From positions 1 through 64,000 of the forward strand of contig NZ_AQYA01000030.1 in assembly GCF_000376985.1 (NCBI RefSeq): a stretch of DNA of 64,000 nucleotides, read 5' to 3'. The notes beneath the pieces are model-generated. The model had not been told where the DNA came from, made no database searches, and saw only the letters and a list, made by a program, of their open reading frames with translations. This document shows, piece after piece, positions 47,055 through 57,267 of this stretch. The number at the start of each line of letters is the position of its first letter. Position 1 is the stretch's first letter. This DNA is from Streptococcus henryi DSM 19005. GTDB taxonomy: Bacteria; Bacillota; Bacilli; Lactobacillales; Streptococcaceae. The position numbers and the translations under genes are program-made.

Positions 47055-47987
47055 ATGATTCTTACAGTAACGATGAACCCTTCGGTTGACATCTCTTACC
47101 CCTTGGATGCCTTGAAGCTCGATACGGTTAACCGCGTCTCGACGGTTAGTAAAACACCAGGTGGTAAGGGGTTGAATGTGACCCGCGTACTCTCAGAGGT
47201 TGGGGAAGATGTTGTTGCTACTGGCTTGGTAGGCGGAAAGCTTGGCGATTTCATCAAAGAAAAATTGGATCAAGCCAAGATTGGTAACCAATTCTTTGAT
47301 ATCCGTGGAGACACGCGCAACTGCATTGCTATCCTACATGAAGGTTTACAAACAGAAATCTTAGAAGCTGGGCCTAGCATAGCCCCTGATGAGGCGACGG
47401 CCTTCCTTCAGCATTTTAAGGAACTGAGCAAAGACTTTGATGTTATTGCTATTTCGGGTAGCTTACCCGCCGGCTTACCATCAGATTATTACGCTACAGT
47501 GATAAGCTTAGCCAATGCTAACCAGACAAAAGTTGTCTTGGATTGTTCAGGCCAGGCCTTACAGGATGTCCTAGACCAATCTGAAAAACCATTCGTCATC
47601 AAACCCAATACTGAAGAACTCGCTCAATTAGTGGGACGAGAGGTGACGGATGACATCGAGGATTTAAAGGCGACTTTAAACCAAGATTTATTTGATGGTA
47701 TTGAGTGGATTATTGTATCCCTAGGTGCTAAAGGTGCCTTTGCCAAGCATGGAGATAAGTTTTATCGAGTGCGTATCCCTAAGATTGAGGTCGTCAATCC
47801 TGTAGGCTCAGGGGACTCCACTGTGGCAGGCATTGCATCAGCCTTGGTTCAAGGTTTCTCCGATGCTGATTTGCTCAAGCGAGCCAATGTTCTAGGTATG
47901 TTAAATGCTCAAGAAGAAATGACGGGGCATGTCAATATGTCAAGCTACGAAACGTTATTCAATCAAATCCAAGTAGAAGAGGTATAA
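47055..47987 (+). CDS. lacC: Tagatose-6-phosphate kinase
   Basis: 310 residues, PfkB fold. Phosphorylates tagatose-6-phosphate to the 1,6-bisphosphate. [13 protein letters not shown] near 32-45 and the C-terminal anion-hole motif [12 protein letters not shown] with the catalytic Asp are present. Confidence 0.94.
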   Translation: MILTVTMNPSVDISYPLDALKLDTVNRVSTVSKTPGGKGLNVTRVLSEVGEDVVATGLVGGKLGDFIKEKLDQAKIGNQFFDIRGDTRNCIAILHEGLQTEILEAGPSIAPDEATAFLQHFKELSKDFDVIAISGSLPAGLPSDYYATVISLANANQTKVVLDCSGQALQDVLDQSEKPFVIKPNTEELAQLVGREVTDDIEDLKATLNQDLFDGIEWIIVSLGAKGAFAKHGDKFYRVRIPKIEVVNPVGSGDSTVAGIASALVQGFSDADLLKRANVLGMLNAQEEMTGHVNMSSYETLFNQIQVEEV

Positions 47988-47993
47988 AAACAA

Positions 47994-48959
47994 ATGGTAC
48001 TAACACAAGCAAAACAAAGTTATCTTGAAAAACTTAGTCGCAATGGCGTTATTTCAGCCTTGGCCTTTGACCAACGCGGTGCTCTCAAACGCATGATGGC
48101 ACAATATCAAACCGAAGAACCAACAGTTGAGCAAATTGAACAATTGAAAGTTCTCGTCTCTGAAGAATTGACAAAGTACGCTTCATCAATCTTGCTCGAC
48201 CCAGAATATGGATTGCCAGCAAGTAAAGTTCGCGATCAAGAAGCAGGGCTTCTCTTAGCCTATGAAAAGACTGGATACGATGCGACAACAACTAGTCGCT
48301 TGCCAGATTGCTTGGTTGAGTGGTCTGCCAAACGGCTAAAAGAAGAAGGAGCAGATGCCGTTAAGTTCTTGCTCTATTACGATGTGGATGGAGATGACTA
48401 TGTTAACCTCCAGAAAAAAGCTTATATCGAACGTATCGGTTCAGAATGTAAAGCAGAAGATATTCCTTTCTTCCTTGAAATTTTAACTTACGATGAGAAT
48501 ATCGCTGACAATGGTAGCGTGGAATTTGCCAAGGTCAAAGCTCATAAAGTCAATGAAGCCATGAAAGTTTTCTCAGATGAACGCTTTGGCATCGATGTCC
48601 TCAAAGTTGAAGTGCCAGTTAATATGAAATATGTTGAAGGTTTTGCTGAGGGTGAGGTTGTGTACACAAAAGAAGAAGCAGCACAAGCCTTCCGTGACCA
48701 AGAAGCAGCTAGTCACTTGCCATACATCTACCTCAGTGCAGGTGTTTCTGCCAAACTCTTCCAAGACACTCTAGTCTTTGCAGCAGAGTCTGGTGCGAAA
48801 TTTAATGGTGTCCTCTGTGGACGTGCTACTTGGGCTGGTTCTGTCAAAGTTTATATTGAAGAAGGTGAAGAAGCAGCGCGCAACTGGCTTCGTACAGAAG
48901 GCTTCAAGAACATCAATGAGCTCAATAAAGTCTTGGAAAAAACAGCAAGCTCATGGTAG
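47994..48959 (+). CDS. lacD: Tagatose-1,6-bisphosphate aldolase
   Basis: 321 residues. Splits tagatose-1,6-bisphosphate to DHAP and glyceraldehyde-3-phosphate by a class I (Schiff-base) mechanism; the lysine lies in the [12 protein letters not shown] region or nearby. Start [28 protein letters not shown] (seen as [15 protein letters not shown]). In S. pyogenes a LacD paralogue has become a regulator; here the intact lac operon argues for the enzyme role. Confidence 0.94.
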   Translation: MVLTQAKQSYLEKLSRNGVISALAFDQRGALKRMMAQYQTEEPTVEQIEQLKVLVSEELTKYASSILLDPEYGLPASKVRDQEAGLLLAYEKTGYDATTTSRLPDCLVEWSAKRLKEEGADAVKFLLYYDVDGDDYVNLQKKAYIERIGSECKAEDIPFFLEILTYDENIADNGSVEFAKVKAHKVNEAMKVFSDERFGIDVLKVEVPVNMKYVEGFAEGEVVYTKEEAAQAFRDQEAASHLPYIYLSAGVSAKLFQDTLVFAAESGAKFNGVLCGRATWAGSVKVYIEEGEEAARNWLRTEGFKNINELNKVLEKTASSW

Positions 48960-49013
48960 GAAGAAATTTGAATTATAAAACATAAAAGGTTAAAATGTTT
49001 GATTTTTTAAAAA

Positions 49014-49028
49014 TGTTTAAAATAAACA
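49014..49028 (+). promoter_or_regulatory. LacR-like operator upstream of lacT
   Basis: TGTTTA and TAAACA form a perfect inverted repeat around AAA, using the same TGTTT half-site seen upstream of lacA. Confidence 0.5.
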
Positions 49029-49049
49029 AAAAAACATAAAGAAAGGGTT

Positions 49050-49078
49050 TACATTTTAAAATAACGTGTTATAATGAA
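49050..49078 (+). promoter_or_regulatory. Promoter of lacTGFE
   Basis: TTTACA near 49050 and TATAAT near 49072, about 16 bases apart, so lacT onward can be transcribed separately from lacABCD. Confidence 0.6.
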
Positions 49079-49100
49079 AATGTAGAAATTCAATAAGAGT

Positions 49101-49173
49101 GGATTGTAACTAAGATATTAGGCAAGACCGCAAATAATCTAGGGAGAAGACCCTAGTTTGTTTGCGGTTTTTA
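49101..49173 (+). promoter_or_regulatory. RAT antiterminator site and overlapping terminator of lacT
   Basis: GGATTGTAAC...GGCAAGACC (49101-49129) matches the ribonucleic antiterminator bound by BglG/LacT proteins. Its last bases overlap a strong terminator: ACCGCAAA/TTTGCGGT (49127-49134, 49161-49168) with an inner CTAGGG/CCCTAG, then T5. LacT binding would stop the terminator from forming. Confidence 0.88.
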
Positions 49174-49202
49174 TTTGTCTAAAAATATTCAAGGAGGTAA
49201 AA

Positions 49203-50039
49203 ATGTTCCGCATTATACAGGCGCTCAATAATAATGTAGCTTTAGTTAAAAATGAGCAGGGAGAACAAGCGGTTGTTATGGGACTTGGAATCGTTTTTCG
49301 AAAGAAAAAGGGTGATCTCATTAGACCAGAACAGGTGGAAAAAATATTTTCTTTGAAAACCGAAGAATCGAAAGAAAACTTTTTAATGCTTTTGAAAAAT
49401 ATTCCGCTTGATATCCTGACGGTGACCTACAACATGATTGATAAACTAGTGCAAAATCATCAATTTCCTGTTCAAGAATATTTGTATGTCACACTTACTG
49501 ATCATGTTTACTCAGTTTATCAGAAGCTTCTAAAAGGAACTTATCAGGAAAGTCGTTTACCAGATATTTCCAAGGAATATGTGACTGAATTTTCTATGGC
49601 AAGAGAGGCAGTTGAAATCTTAAGTAATAAGTTATCAGTGAACTTTCCAGATGATGAAATTGGACGTATGGCTCTGCATTTCATTAATGCCAAAGGAGAC
49701 TATGAGATTTCATCTAATCAAGAAGAAAGTGCTAGAAAACGAGTTTTAGAATTAGTTGAAGAGGAATTATCAAGGAATGGTATTAGGCGTAATGCCGAAA
49801 ATAGTAACTTGTATGACCGTTTGATGATCCATTTGACCTATCTGATTAATCGATTGCAAACTAGTCAACAAGACGAGACTTCTTTGGTTAATATGGAAGA
49901 CTTTGTAAAATCTGATTATCCAAAAGCATTTCGAATTGGACAAGCTATTCATAGAATATTGGAACAAGAATTTAAACTAGACTTATCACGAAGTGAGCGT
50001 GTTTATCTAGTTTTGCATATTCAACGTTTATTAAATTAG
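49203..50039 (+). CDS. lacT: Transcription antiterminator LacT (BglG family)
   Basis: 278 residues from ATG 49203, after AAGGAGG; an upstream TTG lies inside the terminator and is rejected. The N-terminal CAT RNA-binding domain (FRIIQALNNNVALVKNEQG) is followed by two PRD domains with histidines phosphorylated by the PTS (MALHFINAK, VYLVLHIQR). It acts on the RAT site in its own leader. Confidence 0.94.
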   Translation: MFRIIQALNNNVALVKNEQGEQAVVMGLGIVFRKKKGDLIRPEQVEKIFSLKTEESKENFLMLLKNIPLDILTVTYNMIDKLVQNHQFPVQEYLYVTLTDHVYSVYQKLLKGTYQESRLPDISKEYVTEFSMAREAVEILSNKLSVNFPDDEIGRMALHFINAKGDYEISSNQEESARKRVLELVEEELSRNGIRRNAENSNLYDRLMIHLTYLINRLQTSQQDETSLVNMEDFVKSDYPKAFRIGQAIHRILEQEFKLDLSRSERVYLVLHIQRLLN

Positions 50040-51449
<1,410 letters not shown>

Positions 51450-51463
51450 GGGGATTTATAAAG

Positions 51464-51775
51464 ATGGATAAAAAAGAATTACAAATGTTAGGATTTGAAA
51501 TTGTAGCCTACTCTGGAGATGCAAGAAGCACTTTGTTGCATCTATTAAAAGAAGTGAGATCTGGTAACTTTGACAATATTGAAACAGCTGTGAAAGAAGC
51601 CGATGATAATTTGGCTTTAGCACATAATGCACAGACCAAGCTTTTAGCTCAGGAAGCAGCTGGGGAAGACTTGGAACTAGGTTTTATCTTCATTCATGGT
51701 CAAGACCATTTGATGACAACTTTGTTATTACGTGACTTAATTCAGGATTTTATTGAGTTATATAAAAATCGTTAA
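51464..51775 (+). CDS. lacF: Lactose-specific PTS enzyme IIA
   Basis: 103 residues, a helical trimer protein. The phosphorylated His78 and the partner His82 lie in FIHGQDHLMTT. It passes phosphate from HPr to LacE. AGGGGGA lies upstream. Confidence 0.95.
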   Translation: MDKKELQMLGFEIVAYSGDARSTLLHLLKEVRSGNFDNIETAVKEADDNLALAHNAQTKLLAQEAAGEDLELGFIFIHGQDHLMTTLLLRDLIQDFIELYKNR

Positions 51776-51867
51776 TTTTTAAAAAGAAGAAAGGATTTGG
51801 ACCGGACTTGGTAGAAGCACAATCTCCTCTTAATATACTAAGTCTTCGGTTCTTGGGGAGTTTTATC

Positions 51868-53526
51868 ATGAACAAACTCATTCAACAGATTGAAAAAGGG
51901 AAACCTTTTTTTGAAAAAATTTCACGCAATATTTACCTCGGGGCCATTCGTGATGGTTTCTTAGCTGCTATGCCAGCTATTCTATTCTCAAGTATCTTTA
52001 TCTTGATTGCTGCTATTCCTGAGATTTTTGGAATTACTTTGCCGGCTGCTTTTTCAACATGGTTATGGAAGGTTTATGGCTATTCAATGGGAATTGTAGC
52101 ATTGCTTGTTTCAGCTACGACAGCTCGCTGTTTGGCAGAATCAATGAATCGACAAATGCCATCTAATAAAAAAATCAATGCAGTTTCAGTTATGTTGGCT
52201 TCTATCACTAGCTTCCTTTTGCTAAGTGCAGATCAAATTGATGGTGGCTTTGCTAATGGCTACATGGGAACAAAAGGGATTCTTGCAGCTTTTGTTGCAG
52301 CTTTCATCACTGTAAACATGTATAAATTCTGTGTTTTGAAAGATATTACGATTAAGATGCCTAAAGAGGTTCCAGGTACCATTTCGCAAACTTTTAGAGA
52401 TATCTTTCCATTCTCATTTGCAGTATTTGCTGCTGTTCTTCTTGATACATTAATTCGTTATTTCTTTGGTCATTCCTTTGCGGAAGCCATCATCTCTTTG
52501 ATGCAACCACTGTTCACAGCGGCTGATGGTTATCTTGGAATTGCAATAATTTGGGGAGCAATGGCTCTCTTCTGGTTTGTAGGTGTTCATGGTCCATCGA
52601 TTGTGGAGCCTGCAATTGTAGCAGTTATTTATACAAATGTTGAAGCTAACTTGCAATTGATGAAAGCTGGGGAACATGCTTCAAACGTCTTAACGGCTGG
52701 TCTTGGAAACTTTGTAGGTACGATGGGAGGGACAGGTGCAACACTTGTTGTACCATTTATCTTCTTAGCTTTTGCTAAATCAAAACAATTGAAAGCGGTT
52801 GGTAAAGCTTCTTTCATTCCAGTCTGTTTTGCGGTAAATGAACCACTTTTGTTTGCAACGCCAATTATTTTAAACCCATATTTCTTCATTCCATTTCTAT
52901 TAACTCCGATTGTTAATGTCTGCATCTTCAAATTCTTTGTTGATGTTTTGAAAATGAATAGCTTTATGTACGTCCTTCCTTGGGCAACTCCTGCACCAAT
53001 TGGTCTTATTTTAGGTACAGGAGTTAGCCTTCTAGCGATTGTTTTGATGTTTGTTCTGTTAGCTATTGATATTGTCATTTACTTCCCATTTGTTAAAGCT
53101 TATGATGCAGTTCTTTTGGAAGAAGAAGCAGAGAATGCAGCTAAAGAGACTCTTGAAGAAAAAGTAGCACCAGTAAAAAAATTAGAAGATGAAATTAAAG
53201 TTACAACAGATAAAGATGTTAATGTTTTAGTTCTTTGTGCTGGTGCTGGAACAAGTGCTATGTTGGCTAATGCACTAACAGAAGGTGCTCAAGAAACAGG
53301 TGCTAAGATTACAGCTTCTGCTGGTGCCTATGGCTCTCATTATGAAATTATGAAGAACTTTGATATGGTTGTTTTGGCACCGCAAGTTAACTCTTTCTAT
53401 GAAGATATCAAGAAGGATACTGATGCTTTAGGTATTAAGCTAGCAGCAACCAAAGGTGCCGAATATATTAAATTAACACGCGATCCAAAAGGTGCAGTTG
53501 CATTTGTAATGTCATATTTTGCTTAA
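51868..53526 (+). CDS. lacE: Lactose-specific PTS enzyme IICB
   Basis: 552 residues from ATG 51868, after GGGGAG; the frame opens earlier at 51808 but without family match. The IIC domain (about 1-430, eight to ten membrane segments) carries lactose. A charged linker follows (EEEAENAAKETLEE). The C-terminal IIB domain has phospho-Cys457 in LVLCAGAGTSAML. Lactose enters as lactose-6-phosphate for LacG. Confidence 0.94.
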   Translation: MNKLIQQIEKGKPFFEKISRNIYLGAIRDGFLAAMPAILFSSIFILIAAIPEIFGITLPAAFSTWLWKVYGYSMGIVALLVSATTARCLAESMNRQMPSNKKINAVSVMLASITSFLLLSADQIDGGFANGYMGTKGILAAFVAAFITVNMYKFCVLKDITIKMPKEVPGTISQTFRDIFPFSFAVFAAVLLDTLIRYFFGHSFAEAIISLMQPLFTAADGYLGIAIIWGAMALFWFVGVHGPSIVEPAIVAVIYTNVEANLQLMKAGEHASNVLTAGLGNFVGTMGGTGATLVVPFIFLAFAKSKQLKAVGKASFIPVCFAVNEPLLFATPIILNPYFFIPFLLTPIVNVCIFKFFVDVLKMNSFMYVLPWATPAPIGLILGTGVSLLAIVLMFVLLAIDIVIYFPFVKAYDAVLLEEEAENAAKETLEEKVAPVKKLEDEIKVTTDKDVNVLVLCAGAGTSAMLANALTEGAQETGAKITASAGAYGSHYEIMKNFDMVVLAPQVNSFYEDIKKDTDALGIKLAATKGAEYIKLTRDPKGAVAFVMSYFA

Positions 53527-53556
53527 ATATTTTCATGGATAAAGCTAGGATAAATT

Positions 53557-55167
53557 ATGAAAGAACTTAAACAAATTATTACTTTTGTTTTGGTAATTAT
53601 TGGGTTTACCTCAGTAAGTACTCAGATAGTTAGGGCTGATGACTTTATTAATGGAGCGGACATTTCAATTCTAGATGAAATGGAACAAAGTGGTGCTGTA
53701 TACAAAGTTAACGGTAAACAAAAAGATCCCCTAACCATATTAAAAGATAATGGTGTTAACTATGTTCGTTTGCGACTTTGGGTTGATCCTTATGATAGCT
53801 CGGGAAATCCTTATGGTGCTGGAACAAATGATTTAAGCAAAACTATTAAACTTGCCAGAAGGGCCAAAATTAATGGGTTGAAAGTCTTGTTAGATTTTCA
53901 TTACAGTGATTTCTGGGTTGATCCAGGAAAACAAACTCTTCCAAAATCTTGGGAAAATCAAACTTTTGAGCAATTGAATTCGAGTGTTTACCATTATACG
54001 GTTGATGTTCTTAATAAGATGAAAAGTCAAGGTTTGTATCCGGATATGATTCAGATAGGAAATGAATTGAACAGTGGTCTACTATGGCCTTATGGAAAAA
54101 GTTGGGGTGGGGATGGTCAAGAGTTTATCCGACTAGCTACTTTTTTAAAATCGGGAGTGAAAGCTGTAAAAGATACACAAAATAGTGATATTCCGATAAT
54201 GCTTCATTTAGCAGATGGCGGAGATAAATCAGTTTTTCAATGGTGGTTATATGAGATTACTAATCAATCAGTTGATTTTGATATCGTGGGAATTTCTTAT
54301 TATCCATATTGGCATGGATCATTGGCTGATCTTGCTGAAAACATGGACAACATTAGTGAACGTTACAACAAAAAAGTTGTCGTTGTTGAAACAGCTTATG
54401 CAAATACACTTAATAACCTCGATCAAAAAATAAATGCATTCACTAAAAATGAAGAAGATAGTGGTGGCTATAAGGCTAATCAAGATGGGCAGTACCAATT
54501 TTTGACGGATTTAGTCGATAAGATAAAAGATGTTAAAAAAAACAATGGCCTAGGTTTCTTTTATTGGGAGCCTCTTTGGTATAATGCTAATGTTTCCTGG
54601 GCGACACAGGCAGGAATGTCTTATCTTGGTGTTTCAGATTTGACAGGAAACGAATGGGAAAATCAAGCTGTCTTTGATTTTTCAGGAAATGCTTTGCGCG
54701 GTATAAAAGCTTTTAATTATTCTAATTTAACAAATCTCATACAAAACAATAGCTTTGAATGGGATGGTTATACCGAAAGTCCATCAAATTGGAACAAATG
54801 GACTGCCAATAAGAATGCTGGAATAAAAACAGAAATATATGATGATTCTCGTCATAAGCTTACATTCTGGTCAGATAAAGCCTTCGAAAGTTCAGTTTAT
54901 CAAAATGTTTTTAATCTCAGTTCAGGGACCTATAAATTAAGTATAGATGCTATGGGGGATGTTAATATTGAGACTGCACAACTATATATAAAGAATTATG
55001 GAGGTAGTGAGCAAAAGATTTCTCTTAAAGAATCTCTTATATGGAAAACCTACACCATTGATAATATTCGAATTACAAAAGGACAATGTGAGGTAGGTGT
55101 TTATGTGAAATCATCTGCCAACAAGTGGGTTTCGATTGATAATATTAGACTTGTTAAAGTTGACTAG
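53557..55167 (+). CDS. Secreted endo-beta-1,4-galactanase (GH53)
   Basis: 536 residues. A signal peptide (about 1-27, cut after VRA) leads to a GH53 catalytic domain (about 28-390) with acid/base Glu170 (QIGNELN) and nucleophile Glu279 (VVVVETAY). A C-terminal beta-sandwich (about 397-536, starting LIQNNSFEWDGY) resembles a galactan-binding CBM61-type module. There is no LPxTG, so it is released or loosely bound. It cleaves beta-1,4-galactan (pectin side chains). It lies 30 bases after lacE without a terminator, so it should be co-induced with the lactose PTS. Confidence 0.87.
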   Translation: MKELKQIITFVLVIIGFTSVSTQIVRADDFINGADISILDEMEQSGAVYKVNGKQKDPLTILKDNGVNYVRLRLWVDPYDSSGNPYGAGTNDLSKTIKLARRAKINGLKVLLDFHYSDFWVDPGKQTLPKSWENQTFEQLNSSVYHYTVDVLNKMKSQGLYPDMIQIGNELNSGLLWPYGKSWGGDGQEFIRLATFLKSGVKAVKDTQNSDIPIMLHLADGGDKSVFQWWLYEITNQSVDFDIVGISYYPYWHGSLADLAENMDNISERYNKKVVVVETAYANTLNNLDQKINAFTKNEEDSGGYKANQDGQYQFLTDLVDKIKDVKKNNGLGFFYWEPLWYNANVSWATQAGMSYLGVSDLTGNEWENQAVFDFSGNALRGIKAFNYSNLTNLIQNNSFEWDGYTESPSNWNKWTANKNAGIKTEIYDDSRHKLTFWSDKAFESSVYQNVFNLSSGTYKLSIDAMGDVNIETAQLYIKNYGGSEQKISLKESLIWKTYTIDNIRITKGQCEVGVYVKSSANKWVSIDNIRLVKVD

Positions 55168-55173
55168 TTAAAA

Positions 55174-55207
55174 ACATTCCCAAAGAAATTTTGGGAATGT
55201 TTTTTTT
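55174..55207 (+). terminator. Terminator of the lacTGFE-galactanase unit
   Basis: AACATTCCCAAA pairs with TTTGGGAATGTT around GAAATT, followed by T8. Confidence 0.9.
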
Positions 55208-55373
55208 AATAGTTTATTTCTTATATGTTTTTTTTCGATTTTTTGTTTTTTGAAGAGATTATTATTGCATCTATTTTTAAGTGAGCACAAGAGCTATTTT
55301 GAAACAAAATCTTGGAACTGTTTTTCAATAATCTGTTACAAATGGGACGTATCAATCCGATAAATGATGGCAA

Positions 55374-55979
55374 TCAGATTGACTCCCAATCAATTTTCCT
55401 GTCTTTATAATAATATTTTCGGTCTTTTTCATTGATTGGTCTTATAACTTTGGCTGGGCTGCCAAAGGCTAGAACATTTGCAGGGATGTCTTTGGTAACA
55501 AGGCTGCCTGCACCGATAACACTATTGTCACCGATGGTCACACCGGGCAAGATGGTGCTGTTTGCTCCAATCCAACAATTCTTACCGATGCTCACGGGAA
55601 GGTTGTACTGGTAACCTTTTTGGCGCAGCTCTGGAAGAATAGGGTGGCCTGCGCTAGCGATTGTCACATTTGGGCCAATCATAGTGTAGTCGCCGATAGT
55701 GATCTGGGTATCATCGACTAAAGTTAGGTTGAAATTAGCGTAGACATTTTTGCCGATTTTGCAGAATTTACCGCCCCAATTAGCGTGCAAGGGAGGTTCA
55801 ATATAGACGTTTTCTCCGACCTGGGCAAACATCTTCTCTAGGAGTTCTTGGCGCTTTTCTCCCTCAGAAGGTCTGGTTTGATTGAAATCATAGAGTAATT
55901 CCTGGCAAAGTGTTTGCTCCTTGAGAATGTCAGGGTCGGATGGTAAGTAGAGTTCGCCGGAATGAAGTGGATTTCTCAT
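55374..55979 (-). CDS. Maltose/galactoside O-acetyltransferase (NodL/LacA hexapeptide family)
   Basis: 201 residues. Left-handed beta-helix of hexapeptide repeats with the family core NFNLTLVDDTQITIGDYTMIGPN (seen as NFNLTLVDDTQITIGD) and the active-site His of IASAGHP; NCWIGANSTILPGVTIGDNS follows. Such enzymes acetylate sugars from acetyl-CoA, perhaps to detoxify unmetabolised sugar. It ends the minus-strand pair with the LacI-family gene, seven bases apart. Confidence 0.88.
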   Translation of the reverse strand: MRNPLHSGELYLPSDPDILKEQTLCQELLYDFNQTRPSEGEKRQELLEKMFAQVGENVYIEPPLHANWGGKFCKIGKNVYANFNLTLVDDTQITIGDYTMIGPNVTIASAGHPILPELRQKGYQYNLPVSIGKNCWIGANSTILPGVTIGDNSVIGAGSLVTKDIPANVLAFGSPAKVIRPINEKDRKYYYKDRKIDWESI

Positions 55980-55986
55980 AAGCTTC

Positions 55987-56988
55987 TTATTTACTACTGC
56001 TGCGAAGTGTTAAAACAGTTGCTAGTTTCATCATTACTGGGATTTCAGGTGTGAAGCTCTCTAATTGTTGATTGAGGGTATTCATAGCGAGAATTCCCAT
56101 TTCCTCGGTAAAGACAGTGACGCTACTTAACGGTGGGTAGACTTGTTTAGCTACGACGGTATCGTTGAAGGAAATAATGCTGACGCGGTCAGGGACTTTG
56201 ATGTCCTTTTCTTGTAGGGCACGGAGGGCGCCGATAGCTAAGGCATCACTTGCAATAAAGAAGGCTTCTGGGAGGTTGTCTCCACAAGTCTCAATTGCAT
56301 TTTTCATCAATTGGTAGCCGTCATCTGTAGAGAATTTACCGATAAAAACATAATCGGGGTTATAGAGTTTTTGTTGTGTTAGGTAATTCTTAAAAGTATA
56401 GAAACGAGGATCAATGAGAGGAAATTCATGGTCAGCTGTCATCTCTTCACCTGTTAAAATGCCAATCTTAGTTTGTCCTTTGTTAATAAAATGATCCAAA
56501 GCGCTAATAACAGAATTGGTAAAATCAGTAGTCACACAGGTATGACCGCTGCTCAGCGTATCACTATCAACGAAAATAAGGTTATCGCTGATTTTCTCCA
56601 AATCTTTAATCTGTGAGTTGCTGTATTTTCCGATGGCAATAACTCCGTCGGCTGATCGAGCATCATCTAAAGGAGAGTCGTTAAAGAGTCGGATGATTTC
56701 ATAGCCAAGCTCAATGGCACGACGTTCAATACCAATACGTATAGAGTAATAATAGAGGTCATTAATCTCTTCAGATTCTGTGTACCATTGGATGATAGCG
56801 ACTTTTTTATTTTCGTTTTTAGCAATGAGATTTTTTTTATAACGTGTGTAGCCTAGTTGATCTGCGGTTTTAAAAATTTTAGCGCGTGTCGCTTCACTGA
56901 CAGACATAGACTCATCGTTATTTAGAACTCTAGAAACTGTTGCGATAGAAACCTCTGCATGTTCTGCAATATCCTTGATTGTTGCCAT
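55987..56988 (-). CDS. LacI/GalR-family transcription regulator
   Basis: 333 residues from the ATG at 56988 (ATIKDIAEHAEVSIATVSRVLN), nine bases after AAGGAG; the ATG two codons earlier is too close to that site. A LacI helix-turn-helix with hinge is followed by a periplasmic-binding-protein-like effector domain. It faces away from the alpha-galactosidase and beta-galactosidase genes and is probably their repressor, with galactose or a galactoside as effector (GalR-like). Confidence 0.88.
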   Translation of the reverse strand: MATIKDIAEHAEVSIATVSRVLNNDESMSVSEATRAKIFKTADQLGYTRYKKNLIAKNENKKVAIIQWYTESEEINDLYYYSIRIGIERRAIELGYEIIRLFNDSPLDDARSADGVIAIGKYSNSQIKDLEKISDNLIFVDSDTLSSGHTCVTTDFTNSVISALDHFINKGQTKIGILTGEEMTADHEFPLIDPRFYTFKNYLTQQKLYNPDYVFIGKFSTDDGYQLMKNAIETCGDNLPEAFFIASDALAIGALRALQEKDIKVPDRVSIISFNDTVVAKQVYPPLSSVTVFTEEMGILAMNTLNQQLESFTPEIPVMMKLATVLTLRSSSK

Positions 56989-57267
56989 TTTCATCCTCTC
57001 CTTAGAAAAAACAGAATTTTAGTAAAAATACTTGTTGCTTTTATTATATCACAAAAGAAGGGATTCTACCTATTGATATGAAGTGAAAAACTTAAAAATA
57101 TCAGATGATTAAAGTATCTTTAAGAGGTGTTAGAAGCTAAGAGTAGGGAATTTTAATTGGCTCTGATTTAATAGAAGGGGAAAAACAGGCAAAACAGCCT
57201 TGAATTATTAGTAAAAATAAAGTAAAATAATTAGTGAAAAAATTAAGTAAAGAAAATGAGGTGTGCT
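56989..57267 (+). promoter_or_regulatory. Divergent control region of the regulator and galactosidase genes
   Basis: TTGAAT (57200-57205) and TAAAAT (57223-57228) are 17 bases apart and give a promoter for the alpha-galactosidase. AGTAAAA occurs at 57021, 57210 and 57221, the last two inside the promoter, fitting repressor half-sites. The same motif recurs before the lipoprotein gene at 62951. Confidence 0.55.

Noticed and set aside
47994..48959. LacD as a virulence regulator (LacD.1-like)
   Set aside because: The gene is embedded in a complete lac operon with intact neighbours, which fits the metabolic aldolase; the regulatory paralogue is known from a different locus context.
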